From NCBI GenBank assembly GCA_034436755.1, contig DAOTVB010000008.1, forward strand, positions 11,330-75,329: a stretch of 64,000 bases of DNA, given 5' to 3'. Positions 8,079-17,212 of the stretch are shown piece after piece. Origin of the DNA: CAKZQX01 sp034436755 (lineage in GTDB: Bacteria; Chloroflexota; Chloroflexia; Chloroflexales; Chloroflexaceae). The number at the start of each line of letters is the position of its first letter. The stretch's first letter is position 1. The position numbers were made by a program, and so were the translations under genes. The notes below the pieces were generated by a model. It made no database searches. It was not told where the DNA came from and was given only the letters and a program-made list of their open reading frames with translations.

Positions 8079-9098
8079 TTATGAATTTGCATTTGGAAGC
8101 CGAAGTTGAACCGCCTCCGCCGGATTCACCTGTTCGGTGGTATTATCCTGCCCTACTTCGCGGAGCAATACCATTCCCTGCATGGCCGCTTCGCAGGATT
8201 TGCGTGCCAGTTCGACATATTCAGGCAACAATTCAATACCGATATAGTTGCGCTCTTCACGAATTGCAGCAATAGCTGTACTCCCACTGCCCATAAAGCA
8301 GTCCAGTACCGTATCACCAGGAAAGGTCAACAATTTGATAACCCTTCGAGGTAACTCAATTGGGAATTTTGCCTCGTGATCATCATTCGTACGCACAGAA
8401 CGGATTGTCCATACTGCACGTGAGCCCCACGCGGCCCACTCTTCGGATGTGAGTTTCTTACGATCAATCGTGGTGATACCTGGCTTCCAGAAGAAAAAGA
8501 GATATTCAAATTCATCAACCGCACGATAGGATAGGGAATGCCACTGCGAGTTTTCCCAGGCCGGATCTTTCACCCAGATACGCCGGTCATACAGGTAAAA
8601 CCCCGCTGCTAAACCCGCCTCTTCAATAATGCTACTGACAAGTTGAACGCGTGTCTGGGTCATATATTTACCACCACGAATATTGTTCCCATTGAGCCGG
8701 CGGTCAATAGTTTGCTCGCTACAACCAAGTAACTCTGCAAGTTGATAACGGTTATAGTGGGGATACGCTTCCTTCGCTGCCAGGACATCTTCACGGGTGA
8801 CATCTGAGCGCTGACGTCGCACATTCGCTGCCTGGATGCGCGGCATGGATGCATCCGGGAAACAGAGAATATCGGCAATATTGATGACCAGAAATCCGCC
8901 CGGTTTCAGCACTGGATAGTGTAACTGGATAACTTTTTGGAGCAAGTCTACCCACTCATCGTAGGAGATATCTTTTTCGTAGTTCTTCCCAAGATGGTAG
9001 GGTGGTGACCAGACGCTACAAGCAATCGAGTCTGGTTCTATCTGTTTTAGCAGTTCGCGGGCATCACCCTGATAAATCTCGTTCGTTGCGAGGGACAT
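8079..9098 (-). CDS. SPPY-type (N4-cytosine) DNA methyltransferase of the BglI-like system
   Basis: 339 aa from ATG 9098, preceded by AAGGAG; longer in-frame starts lack one. The catalytic motif is SPPY in SVWSPPYHLGKNY near residue 34, typical of N4-cytosine (sometimes N6-adenine) methylases. The SAM-binding motif comes last (DTVLDCFMGSGSTAIAA), which gives the beta-class order. Between them lies an inserted helix-turn-helix-like stretch (YQLAELLGCSEQTIDRRLNG), probably part of target recognition. It converges on the endonuclease gene, the usual layout when controllers drive the endonuclease separately. Confidence 0.88.
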   Translation of the reverse strand: MSLATNEIYQGDARELLKQIEPDSIACSVWSPPYHLGKNYEKDISYDEWVDLLQKVIQLHYPVLKPGGFLVINIADILCFPDASMPRIQAANVRRQRSDVTREDVLAAKEAYPHYNRYQLAELLGCSEQTIDRRLNGNNIRGGKYMTQTRVQLVSSIIEEAGLAAGFYLYDRRIWVKDPAWENSQWHSLSYRAVDEFEYLFFFWKPGITTIDRKKLTSEEWAAWGSRAVWTIRSVRTNDDHEAKFPIELPRRVIKLLTFPGDTVLDCFMGSGSTAIAAIREERNYIGIELLPEYVELARKSCEAAMQGMVLLREVGQDNTTEQVNPAEAVQLRLPNANS

Positions 9099-9269
9099 TT
9101 GACACTCCTTAATTTTCAACAACTGCCCCCAGGCCGCCTGCAAGCATACCGCAAAACGCTCCAACACACCAGTGAACACGCTACCGGATAAGTTGTTCCT
9201 GAGTAAAGCGCGACGTTGTCGCCGCGCCTTGCTCATATGTGCGTATTTTAACACGAAGTCGTGTAAGCG

Positions 9270-9590
9270 TCAAGCGCCGGTATGGTTCTGGTTCTGTTCC
9301 AACCCCTGCACCTGCTCCTCTGTCTTCCCCTCGGCTTCCGGCTGCGGTGTGACGGTATAGTCAAACCCGGCACGCTCGGCCACCATTGAGAGGATCTTCT
9401 GGGTCGAGCGGTGCGGTGTGTGAATACCCGTCTCCCACTCGCTGATCGTCTGCTGCCGCACCTGCAACTCGTCGGCCATCTGGCGCTGGGTCAACTGGAG
9501 ATGCTCACGCAGCGCCTTGATCCGCCGGGAATTCCAGCTTGATGACTGCTTCCCACTTCCGGGAAGCGGATATTGAAATTCTTCGCTCAT
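9270..9590 (-). CDS. XRE-family transcriptional regulator
   Basis: 106 aa with a central helix-turn-helix (LQLTQRQMADELQVRQQTIS, then EWETGIHTP). Unlike the four controller-type proteins it has extra N- and C-terminal tails (Gln/Glu-rich end). GAGGTG lies ahead of the ATG. It stands alone on the strand of the methyltransferase, 171 bp upstream of that start. Target unknown; it could be part of the restriction locus or independent. Confidence 0.75.
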   Translation of the reverse strand: MSEEFQYPLPGSGKQSSSWNSRRIKALREHLQLTQRQMADELQVRQQTISEWETGIHTPHRSTQKILSMVAERAGFDYTVTPQPEAEGKTEEQVQGLEQNQNHTGA

Positions 9591-9904
9591 AGTCGCACCT
9601 CAGATAGATATCTCATTCTCCATACCCTATTTTAACACGACAACGGATATTCATAAAGTCGGATCAGGCCCAATCTGCACTTCAATATCATCTTCCGTGT
9701 ATGGTATACTGGCGTCGATCTTCTTGTATCGTTATTTTGACCACCTTACTGACACGCGTTATGCAGTGGACATGCAAACCATTCGTTTGAGCGCAGCAGC
9801 GATGTATGTTGCCTGCGGTAGCATGGGACTTCTTTCTGCCGAAGGCTTAAACCTATCCGCTCGCGGATGACCGTGTAACGTGTGGCATTGAAAGCAGAAG
9901 ACTG
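9591..9904. other. Intergenic, no supported gene
   Basis: A 314-bp gap between divergently transcribed genes. GTATGGTATACTGG around 9700 has a TATACT box that could be a promoter. The minus-strand open frame through here is the antisense shadow of the methyltransferase at 9905. Confidence 0.5.
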
Positions 9905-10735
9905 ATGAACCCGACTCCCGCTGATCCTTCGCCCGCTGATGAACGCGCGGCCATTAGAGCCCGTGTGCAGGCCCAGTTTGCGCCCGCCGCCGGTAACTAT
10001 GTCACCAGCACAACCCATGCCTATGGCGTTGATCTGGCGCGCCTGGTGGAACTGGCTGCACCGCGCGGTACCGAGCGTCTGCTGGATGTGGCAACCGGCG
10101 GCGGGCATACCGCGCTGGCTTTTGCGCCCCATGTGCGCAGTGCGGTTGCCGGCGATCTGACATTGGCAATGCTCCAGGCGGCCCGCCGGCATATTGCCGC
10201 GCAGGGTGTTACGAACGTTACCTTCTGCCGCGCGATTGCCGAGGCACTGCCCTTCAGCAGTGCCGGCTTTGATCTGGTTACCTGCCGCGTTGCCGCGCAC
10301 CACTTTGCTGATGCCCCGGCTTTTGCCGCCGAAGCTGCCCGTGTTCTGCGTCCCGGTGGCCGGCTGCTTATTTCTGACCATATCGGCCTGGAAGATCCCA
10401 AACTGGATGCCTTTATGGATCGCTTTGAGCGCTGGCGTGATCCCGGCCATGTGCGGGCCTACACCTACGCCGAGTGGTCCAACTTCTTTGCCGGTACCGG
10501 TTTGCAGATTGAACATACCGAGAGCGACCCCCGTGAACCCTATGAGTTTGACTCCTGGACGGCGCGGTTGCGCATGCCTGCCGCCGAGCGGGAGGCGTTG
10601 GAGCGCTGGCTGCTGGCTGCCCCGCCCCATGTCCGCGAATTCTTTGCGATAGTTGTGGAGAACGGTCGGGTTGTTTCGCTACGGGGGCAGTTTGGCCTCA
10701 TTGTGGCGCGCAAACACGAACGCTTATCCGGTTAA
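9905..10735 (+). CDS. Class I SAM-dependent methyltransferase (UbiE-like)
   Basis: 276 aa. Contains the SAM-binding motif LLDVATGGGHTALAF (~residues 60-74), an acidic motif II (GDLTLAML), and DLVTCRVAAHHFAD followed by RVLRPGGRLLISD, the classic Methyltransf_11/UbiE signature. The substrate is unknown; relatives methylate quinones, small molecules or antibiotics. Its last 12 bases overlap the end of the convergent decarboxylase gene. Confidence 0.8.
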   Translation: MNPTPADPSPADERAAIRARVQAQFAPAAGNYVTSTTHAYGVDLARLVELAAPRGTERLLDVATGGGHTALAFAPHVRSAVAGDLTLAMLQAARRHIAAQGVTNVTFCRAIAEALPFSSAGFDLVTCRVAAHHFADAPAFAAEAARVLRPGGRLLISDHIGLEDPKLDAFMDRFERWRDPGHVRAYTYAEWSNFFAGTGLQIEHTESDPREPYEFDSWTARLRMPAAEREALERWLLAAPPHVREFFAIVVENGRVVSLRGQFGLIVARKHERLSG

Positions 10736-12163
10736 TCGCTGCACCGTCTGCTGGATCAACTCCCAGGCGTGGGTTACATGGCGCAACTCCGTGTGGGTCT
10801 GACCAATGCAGAAGCGCAGGGTGAAGCGCTCATTCAGGCGGGTGTGGGTCAGGTAGAGCTGTCCACTCTGGTTCAGATGATCCAGCAGTGCCTGGTTCAG
10901 CGCATCGCTCTCCCGATAGCGAAAACAGACCAGGTTTAGCGGTGCGGGAGCCATTAACTCAAACCGGCTATCGGCCGCAACCCACTGAGCAAAGGTTTGC
11001 GCCAGTTCTACGTGCTGGCGAATATGATAGCGCAGCCCCTCGATCCCATAGTGCCGAATCACAAACCAGAGCTTGAGTGCCCGGAAGCGCCGCCCCAGCG
11101 GAATCTGCCAGTCGCGGTAGTCGATCACTGCTCCTGACTCGCTCGCCTGGTTGCGCAGATACTCGGGCAGAATGCTCAGAGCGTTGATCAGGGCGGCACG
11201 GTCGGCCACATAAAAACAGTCGCAGTCGAAGTTAGTAAACATCCACTTGTGCGGGTTAAAACAGTAGCTGTCCGCCAGTTCAATCCCCGCCTGAATAAAG
11301 CGGTATTCCGGGCAGACTGCCGCACTCCCCGCCATCGCGCCATCCACATGCAGCCAGATCCCCTCCTCCTGGCAGATCCGACCAATCGCCGGGAGCGGAT
11401 CAAGCGCATTTGACGAGGTGGTTCCCACAGTTGCGCAGACGAAGCAGGGTATCAGACCAGCCGCGCGATCAGCGGTGATCTGTGCGGCGAGTGCCTCCGG
11501 ACGCATAGCAAACTGCTCGTCCACCGGGATCAGGCGCAGATGCTGGCGGCCGAATCCGGCAATCTTCGCGGCCTTCTCAACCGAGGAGTGTGCCTGCGTC
11601 GAGGTGTACGCCACCAGCCGCCCTACAAACCCCTGCTCGTTGCCGGCATAGCCGGTTGCGCGTTCACGGGCAGCCAGCAGCGCGCAGAGGGTAGCGCTTG
11701 AGGCCGAGTCCTGAATCACCCCGCCGCCTTTCTCGGTTGAGCGAAAGTGGTCCGGCAGGCCCAGCATCTCCACCAGCCAGTCAAGCACATGCGTCTCCAG
11801 TTCGGTGCAGGCGGGACTGGTGGCCCAGAGCATCCCCTGAACGCCAAATCCGGCTGAGAGCAGTTCACCCAGAATTGCCGGCGCTGAGGTGTTGGCGGGA
11901 AAAAAGGCGAAGAAGTTGGGCGACTGCCAGTGCGTTATACCGGGCAGGATCAATTCTTCAACATCACGGAGCATGGCGGTAAATGGCTCACCCTGCTGCG
12001 GTGGGTGCGGCGGAAGGGCTTCCCGGATCTGTCCTGGCGTTACCTGTGAGAGTACCGGCAGCGACTCAATCCGCTCGTAGTAATCTGCGATCCAATCGAC
12101 AACTGCGCGCCCATACTGCCGAAACTCCGCTGCGGTCATATGAAAATCGGTCTTGTCGGACAT
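10724..12163 (-). CDS. PLP-dependent aromatic-amino-acid-type decarboxylase
   Basis: 479 aa from ATG 12163 (AGGAGAAG upstream); a longer frame to 12232 lacks support. A group II PLP decarboxylase: FFAFFPANTSAPAILGELL, SPACTELETHVLDWL, and the PLP lysine in FNPHKWMFTNFDCDCF. HVDGAMAGSAAVCPE carries the cofactor-binding Asp (DGA variant of DAA). The family turns aromatic amino acids into amines, or acts as an aldehyde synthase. With this sequence alone the substrate (Trp, Tyr, DOPA or other) cannot be assigned. A terminator separates it from the upstream mcr gene, so it is probably its own unit. Confidence 0.88.
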   Translation of the reverse strand: MSDKTDFHMTAAEFRQYGRAVVDWIADYYERIESLPVLSQVTPGQIREALPPHPPQQGEPFTAMLRDVEELILPGITHWQSPNFFAFFPANTSAPAILGELLSAGFGVQGMLWATSPACTELETHVLDWLVEMLGLPDHFRSTEKGGGVIQDSASSATLCALLAARERATGYAGNEQGFVGRLVAYTSTQAHSSVEKAAKIAGFGRQHLRLIPVDEQFAMRPEALAAQITADRAAGLIPCFVCATVGTTSSNALDPLPAIGRICQEEGIWLHVDGAMAGSAAVCPEYRFIQAGIELADSYCFNPHKWMFTNFDCDCFYVADRAALINALSILPEYLRNQASESGAVIDYRDWQIPLGRRFRALKLWFVIRHYGIEGLRYHIRQHVELAQTFAQWVAADSRFELMAPAPLNLVCFRYRESDALNQALLDHLNQSGQLYLTHTRLNERFTLRFCIGQTHTELRHVTHAWELIQQTVQRLTG

Positions 12164-12234
12164 ACCAGCTCTTCTCCTGAAATACACACGTATGCAGTCG
12201 ATGATTGTAGCGCAGGTAGTCAAAATCGGCAAAA

Positions 12235-12270
12235 CAAAGAGGACGGCTCGTTATCGAACCGCCCTCTTTG
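12235..12270 (-). terminator. Intrinsic terminator after malonyl-CoA reductase
   Basis: Read on the minus strand, CAAAGAGGGCGG pairs with CCGTCCTCTTTG (one G-U pair) across a 12-base loop and runs into TTTGTTTT. It lies about 80 bp past the mcr stop. Confidence 0.8.
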
Positions 12271-12352
12271 GGTGATTTCACTGTGCAAAAACGTCAGGGT
12301 TATGCGGAAGTCACATGCCGGATCGTGAGGGTTGGACGGTACCCCGCCGGCA

Positions 12353-15300
12353 CTACACGATAATCGCATTCCCCCGGTAGATCCGGCCGCGGTAACGGCT
12401 CTCGCCGGGCTCCGGCAACGGTGCGGTAGTCAGGATCACCGCATCCACGAAGCGCCGCAGTTCCTCGGCCTCTTCGGCGGCGTTACGCGGCTCTTCGGCG
12501 CGGGCCCGCCGGGTCAGATCGACCTGGTTGACGGGGACACGATGCACCGTGCGCTCACTCTCAACCCCGGCTGTGGCGGTAAAGGCATGCAGCGTGGTCT
12601 TGATAAAGTTAGCCAGCGCAAACTCCTCCGCCGTTGAGCGGGCCGAGGTTTCGGATGTCACCAGCACCAGTTGCGCGCTGTCGAGCAGCGATACCTTCTT
12701 CGTCACGCGGAAGTGGTGGGTAATTTGATGCTCCACAACATCGGCGAAGTCGGCTGCATCCAGCACGCCCGTCCAGTCACCGCCAATACTGCCGATCAGC
12801 GGGCGGGTTGGCAGCGGACGGAACGGTGTACAGACAACCGGGCCGGGATTGCCATACTGCTTCCGCGCCTGATCAATCGCCGCCTCAACATTCCCATTCG
12901 CCACTACCGTACAGAGCCGGTCACTACTACTATGCTCGGCCAGTTCTTCGGTGATGCTGCGGGCGGCCGCTTCGGTTTCCGTAATCAGAACGACCCGCTT
13001 GGCATCATACTCTTCCAGGTAGGTGCGGATCAGGGCAACCAGGTGCCGTCGCAGATGCTCGCCGACCACAAAGACAGTCGAGCCGCGCAGCTTCTCCAGG
13101 CGATGCTGACCGGCCTTACCGAACAACTCACCCTCCGTTACCGTTCGCTCGAAGCGCAGTCCCCCGGAGGGATGGAACGTCTCACCACTCACATTGCGAT
13201 CCGCCAGGTAGTAGACCGTCGCCATTGCCACATCAAACTCGGTCGGCATGCGCTGTAGATGGAGCATGCCAATGATCCCGTCACGCACCTTGCGTGCTTC
13301 GCGCTCGATCTGTGGGCGGGTGAAGAACGGTACCGGCGGTTCAGGCACATCTGCCAGGAGTGCCGCGCCTTCCCCATGATCAAGATGTCCACCAACCTCC
13401 AGGCGTTGGATCAGCTTCTGGGCAATTGAGCTATTTAGCAGGTAGGACCGGGATGAAGCCTGCGGATCGCCCTGTTCCCAGATGCTGACCGCCAGCCGGC
13501 GCAGCGGATCGGGAAGCTGACTCGCATAACCCAGCGCCTGCACGCCATTCGAGAACATGACCTGGAGGAACTCGCGCACCGGCTGACCTGTTTCACGGTG
13601 GGCCTCGATCAGGGCGGCATGCACCTCGTTCAGCCGCTTGTTCTCCATAATCAACCGTGCCCGCCGTGCGAACAATCCTGGCCGTTCACCCGTCCCACGC
13701 AACCGATCGCCCTCAACCGGTCCGGGAGCCAGCGCATTAATCTGGACCTCCGGCCCCATAAAATGGGCAAACGCCTCAGCCATGGCGCGCTGCCCCGCCT
13801 TACTCACCGCATAGTCCGAGCGGTTAGGATAGGGCACTGCAACATACTTCTCGCCACCAAAGTAGGAAGAGACATTCAGAATATACCCGCTGCCCTGCTT
13901 CTTCATCAGGGGTACCAGCTTGCGGATCAGCGAGAAGTTGCTGAGCAAGTTGGCATTCAGCGTGCGCTTCCAGCCGTCCAGCGGCATGTCGATAACCATT
14001 TCTTCCATACCGGCAATCCCGGCGTTGTTGATTAGATAGTCTACGTGACCGAAGGTTTCCAGTGTATATTCAACCAGGCGTGTCAACTCGCCCTCATCGG
14101 CCACATCAACCCCGGCCAGATATTGCACCCGCGACTTGGGATTGGCATAGCCCACTTCGTGCAGTTCGCGCACGATGCGCTCGCGCAACTGCTCCAGTTG
14201 TCCGGCTCCCCGTGCGGCCAGCAAAACATGCGCGCCGCTCAACGCCAGCAGTCGCCCGATCTGCCCGCCAATACCCGCGCTGCCGCCGGTAATCAACGCA
14301 ACCTTGCCCAGATGCATGCCCAGAATACTCTCGGCCCAGCCAAACGAGGGGCGGAGCGCTCCGGTCGTCACCTCAATATTTTTCGGGAGGTACAGATTAA
14401 TCTCCTCGATCTGCCGGTCGCCGCTCAACAGCCGGGCGGCCCAGGCACAGGCAAACTCCAGGCTTTCATCTTCATTGTTAACATAGCGCACAATCTGATT
14501 GGCCCAGATCGGCTGGTTCAGTCCTAGTGCAGGCGTCTCGCCGTCTTGTTGTGCCTGAGCTTTAGCAACATCCAGGGCCGACTCGTGACGCCACACCCGG
14601 ATCAGTTGCTCGGCCGCCGCACGAATAATATCGGCATAGACATTATCGCGCCCATCATCGCCATTGCTCATAAAGATAATGCGTGGTTGGCTCGGCGTTA
14701 TCCGCTGTTCCCAGAAGCGGGACAACCGGCTTGCCAGGGACACCATACCGACAATCTCTTCATCCTGGAACTGCTTGACCGTTTCGTCGTCGATATCGGC
14801 CAGGGAGGGGTAGACATAATCAGCGCTACGGGCGGGCAAGATAACCGCCGAGTGAATCGTCCCCGTCTGTTCCTGCACGGCATTCAGAGCGGCTTCCACA
14901 CTGTCGGGCTCAAGCGGGTTGAGGTAGGTCAGCAGGGGCGGCACATAACTTGGTCCCTGCATCTGGCGGCTCTGTTGCAGCACTTCCTGCACCTGCGAAA
15001 TGGCCGCCTGGCTGCGGAAGCCGATTGCTACCTCATAGCCGGTAGAGCGGAGCGCTCCGGTCAGTGCCAGTGCATCCTCAACCTGTTCACCCGCACAGAT
15101 CAGGACCATCTGCCCGGTGGCATCAACCGTGCGCAGTTCCGGGCGCGACTCAAACACGGTACAGCTCTCGGCGGGCACATCCATGCCATTCGTCACCTCA
15201 AAGGGATGCCCACTAAACGCGGCAGACTCATCGCTGCCCAGGAAGACCATGGTGTTAGCAACATCCAGCGGCTTGGGGAAGGTCTTGACCAGTTCGCCGT

Positions 15301-16036
15301 CGCCTTCGGCCCGACTGAGGCGCATAATGCCAAAAAAGTCCTCAGCCGTCGTCCCCTCGGGTACGCCTTTGAGTTTATCCATTGACTGAAACACCGTGCG
15401 AATGCGCCGGCTATCAATCGGGCCAGGGTAGATATTATTGACGCGAATGCCGCGTGCCCCCAGCCCGAGCGCCAGCCGTTGCGTCAGAGGATTAGTTGCG
15501 GCTTTCGGCACAACATACGGAATGCGGCCATAATAGTCCGTTCGTGAAAAGATCGTTGAGACATTAATGATGCTGCTGCCCGGCGGCATATGCGGTGCGG
15601 CCGCGCGGACAAAATTCCAGGTAATCCCCAGGAGATTGCCCACTGCATCGCTCATCGTCTCGCTGTCACCATCGCGCAGGTCTTCACGTTTTAGGGGAAT
15701 GTCGGAGAGGCGTTGGCGTGCGCCGGGGCTACCCGCATTGTTGATCAGGATGTCAACCCGACCAAAGCGCTCTACGGCCTGGTTGACACCGGCCCGGACC
15801 TGGTTAATGTTGCTGCCGTCTACGGGCACAGTCATAATCTGTTCCGGCGAACGTCCCTCCTCCTGGATCAGCCGTTCACGGAAGGCGTTCAATCGTTCAT
15901 CGCTCAGGTCGATCAGCACAACAGTTGCACCTTCATCGAGATAGCGCCGGGTGATGATTTCGCCAATATTGCCCGCCGCACCAGTGATAAGCGCAATTTT
16001 ACCTGCCAATCGTCCAGCAGTAGTTGCATCACTCAT
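12353..16036 (-). CDS. mcr: Bifunctional malonyl-CoA reductase (3-hydroxypropionate bicycle)
   Basis: 1227 aa, close to the ~1220 aa of Chloroflexus aurantiacus Mcr and alignable along its length. The enzyme uses NADPH to reduce malonyl-CoA to malonate semialdehyde and then to 3-hydroxypropionate. The N-terminal half is a short-chain dehydrogenase with TGAAGNIG (~17-24) and the Y-x3-K pair in YGRIPYVVPKAA; it performs the second step. The C-terminal half starts near residue 580 with ITGGSAGIGGQIGRLLALSG and has its own pair in SDYAVSKAG; it performs the first step. The ATG at 16036 follows AGGAGG; a 13-residue longer frame is less likely. No other bicycle gene lies in the window. The domain fusion and the identity of stretches such as GPVEGDRLRGTGERPGLFARR make this the firmest call here. 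Confidence 0.97.
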   Translation of the reverse strand: MSDATTAGRLAGKIALITGAAGNIGEIITRRYLDEGATVVLIDLSDERLNAFRERLIQEEGRSPEQIMTVPVDGSNINQVRAGVNQAVERFGRVDILINNAGSPGARQRLSDIPLKREDLRDGDSETMSDAVGNLLGITWNFVRAAAPHMPPGSSIINVSTIFSRTDYYGRIPYVVPKAATNPLTQRLALGLGARGIRVNNIYPGPIDSRRIRTVFQSMDKLKGVPEGTTAEDFFGIMRLSRAEGDGELVKTFPKPLDVANTMVFLGSDESAAFSGHPFEVTNGMDVPAESCTVFESRPELRTVDATGQMVLICAGEQVEDALALTGALRSTGYEVAIGFRSQAAISQVQEVLQQSRQMQGPSYVPPLLTYLNPLEPDSVEAALNAVQEQTGTIHSAVILPARSADYVYPSLADIDDETVKQFQDEEIVGMVSLASRLSRFWEQRITPSQPRIIFMSNGDDGRDNVYADIIRAAAEQLIRVWRHESALDVAKAQAQQDGETPALGLNQPIWANQIVRYVNNEDESLEFACAWAARLLSGDRQIEEINLYLPKNIEVTTGALRPSFGWAESILGMHLGKVALITGGSAGIGGQIGRLLALSGAHVLLAARGAGQLEQLRERIVRELHEVGYANPKSRVQYLAGVDVADEGELTRLVEYTLETFGHVDYLINNAGIAGMEEMVIDMPLDGWKRTLNANLLSNFSLIRKLVPLMKKQGSGYILNVSSYFGGEKYVAVPYPNRSDYAVSKAGQRAMAEAFAHFMGPEVQINALAPGPVEGDRLRGTGERPGLFARRARLIMENKRLNEVHAALIEAHRETGQPVREFLQVMFSNGVQALGYASQLPDPLRRLAVSIWEQGDPQASSRSYLLNSSIAQKLIQRLEVGGHLDHGEGAALLADVPEPPVPFFTRPQIEREARKVRDGIIGMLHLQRMPTEFDVAMATVYYLADRNVSGETFHPSGGLRFERTVTEGELFGKAGQHRLEKLRGSTVFVVGEHLRRHLVALIRTYLEEYDAKRVVLITETEAAARSITEELAEHSSSDRLCTVVANGNVEAAIDQARKQYGNPGPVVCTPFRPLPTRPLIGSIGGDWTGVLDAADFADVVEHQITHHFRVTKKVSLLDSAQLVLVTSETSARSTAEEFALANFIKTTLHAFTATAGVESERTVHRVPVNQVDLTRRARAEEPRNAAEEAEELRRFVDAVILTTAPLPEPGESRYRGRIYRGNAIIV

Positions 16037-17212
16037 GTGCCGAAGCCTCCTCATTCTCTGAAAAGTATACCTCAACCCGTTGTCCCCTGGTCGTGCATCT
16101 GATACACATGTCTAACAATTGCGAGAAGGGTTCCGTGCCCGTGGTTTTCTTAACATAATAATATTCTGCACCTGTTTCCAGAAACCCAGAAATCGCTCAA
16201 GGCACTGGCAGAAGCGCTTTGACACGTGAATATCTCGAAGTGCTTAGGGACTCCCTGATAATACCACAATTATGCATAAAAGCTGACAGACCCCGGTGGG
16301 CAGTCGCAGCATTGGCGGAAAGCGCTACCTGCATCCATCTCGCGAGTTGCGAGGAGCGCAGTCGTAGTTTAGGAAGAAATATTGTTGCTTAACCTCTAAA
16401 TATATCATACTTAACCAAAAATGTCAACAACATCTTCGTGACTCCCTAAGATATAGTGCCCTCATTTAACAGTATTCGTCCCTGCTTTGAGCATAGTGCG
16501 AAGAGATATAACGCAACACAATGGGATCTATGCGCAGTTTGCTCCACTTCCTGGTTCGCCCGATTGTCAGGTGAACCAGAACAGTGTCTACTGGCGGCAT
16601 TTGGACAGAATATCCAGGGAGATGGAACGGTATTTTGGGTATCTTTACCATAGTCACACTGGAGAGACTTTTGGTACCATATTTGACAACCTCATCATTA
16701 AAGTTTGGTTTATTGAAACAGCCCTGTCTGCTGTCAGACCACTGCCTGTCTTGTGGTCGCTCAAGAAAGGAGGTGATGATTGGTAGTGCTGCCCACACCA
16801 CTGCGGGGCTGCAGAATCGGTGTGTTGCGCGCTAGATCTATCCCCAACCCTTGCCTGCGATATTCTGTCATGTTTACCTCAAATACAGTGATCGCGGCTC
16901 TGTCTGTTTCTGTATGTATTATGTGTGACATGATATGACTTGATGATCCGCAACTTTCTCGTTATGGATTATCAGGGATTATGAAATACGATCTTTCGAT
17001 TCTGTGTAGCTAACCACATAGTTGTACCTGAACCCGAAGGTTTCTTCTGTCTATGGCCGTACGGCCTGGAATAAGCAGTGTGGCTTAACGTAGCGATGAC
17101 GCGATCTCTGTGCGCTGCATACCATACCAGGCGTAGCGCATTATGTCCTGGATCTTACAGATTTAAGGCGCATTTTTGGTGCGAGTTGCTTGATATTTAA
17201 GGAGATACACAA
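16037..17212. other. Long intergenic region upstream of amt
   Basis: About 1.2 kb without a supported gene. Overlapping open frames at 16466-16801 (minus) and 16487-16786 (plus) show no family resemblance, and I leave them out. The perfect 12-bp palindrome GGCCGTACGGCC at 17055-17066 lies about 150 bp before amt and could be an operator. Promoters for mcr and amt must lie here. Confidence 0.5.

Noticed and set aside
9746..10630. 294-codon minus-strand open frame
   Set aside because: Antisense to the UbiE-like methyltransferase, whose SAM motifs are clear.
16466..16801. Overlapping open frames on both strands (111 and 99 codons)
   Set aside because: Neither resembles a known family, has a convincing ribosome site, or fits neighbours; probably non-coding or a decayed remnant.
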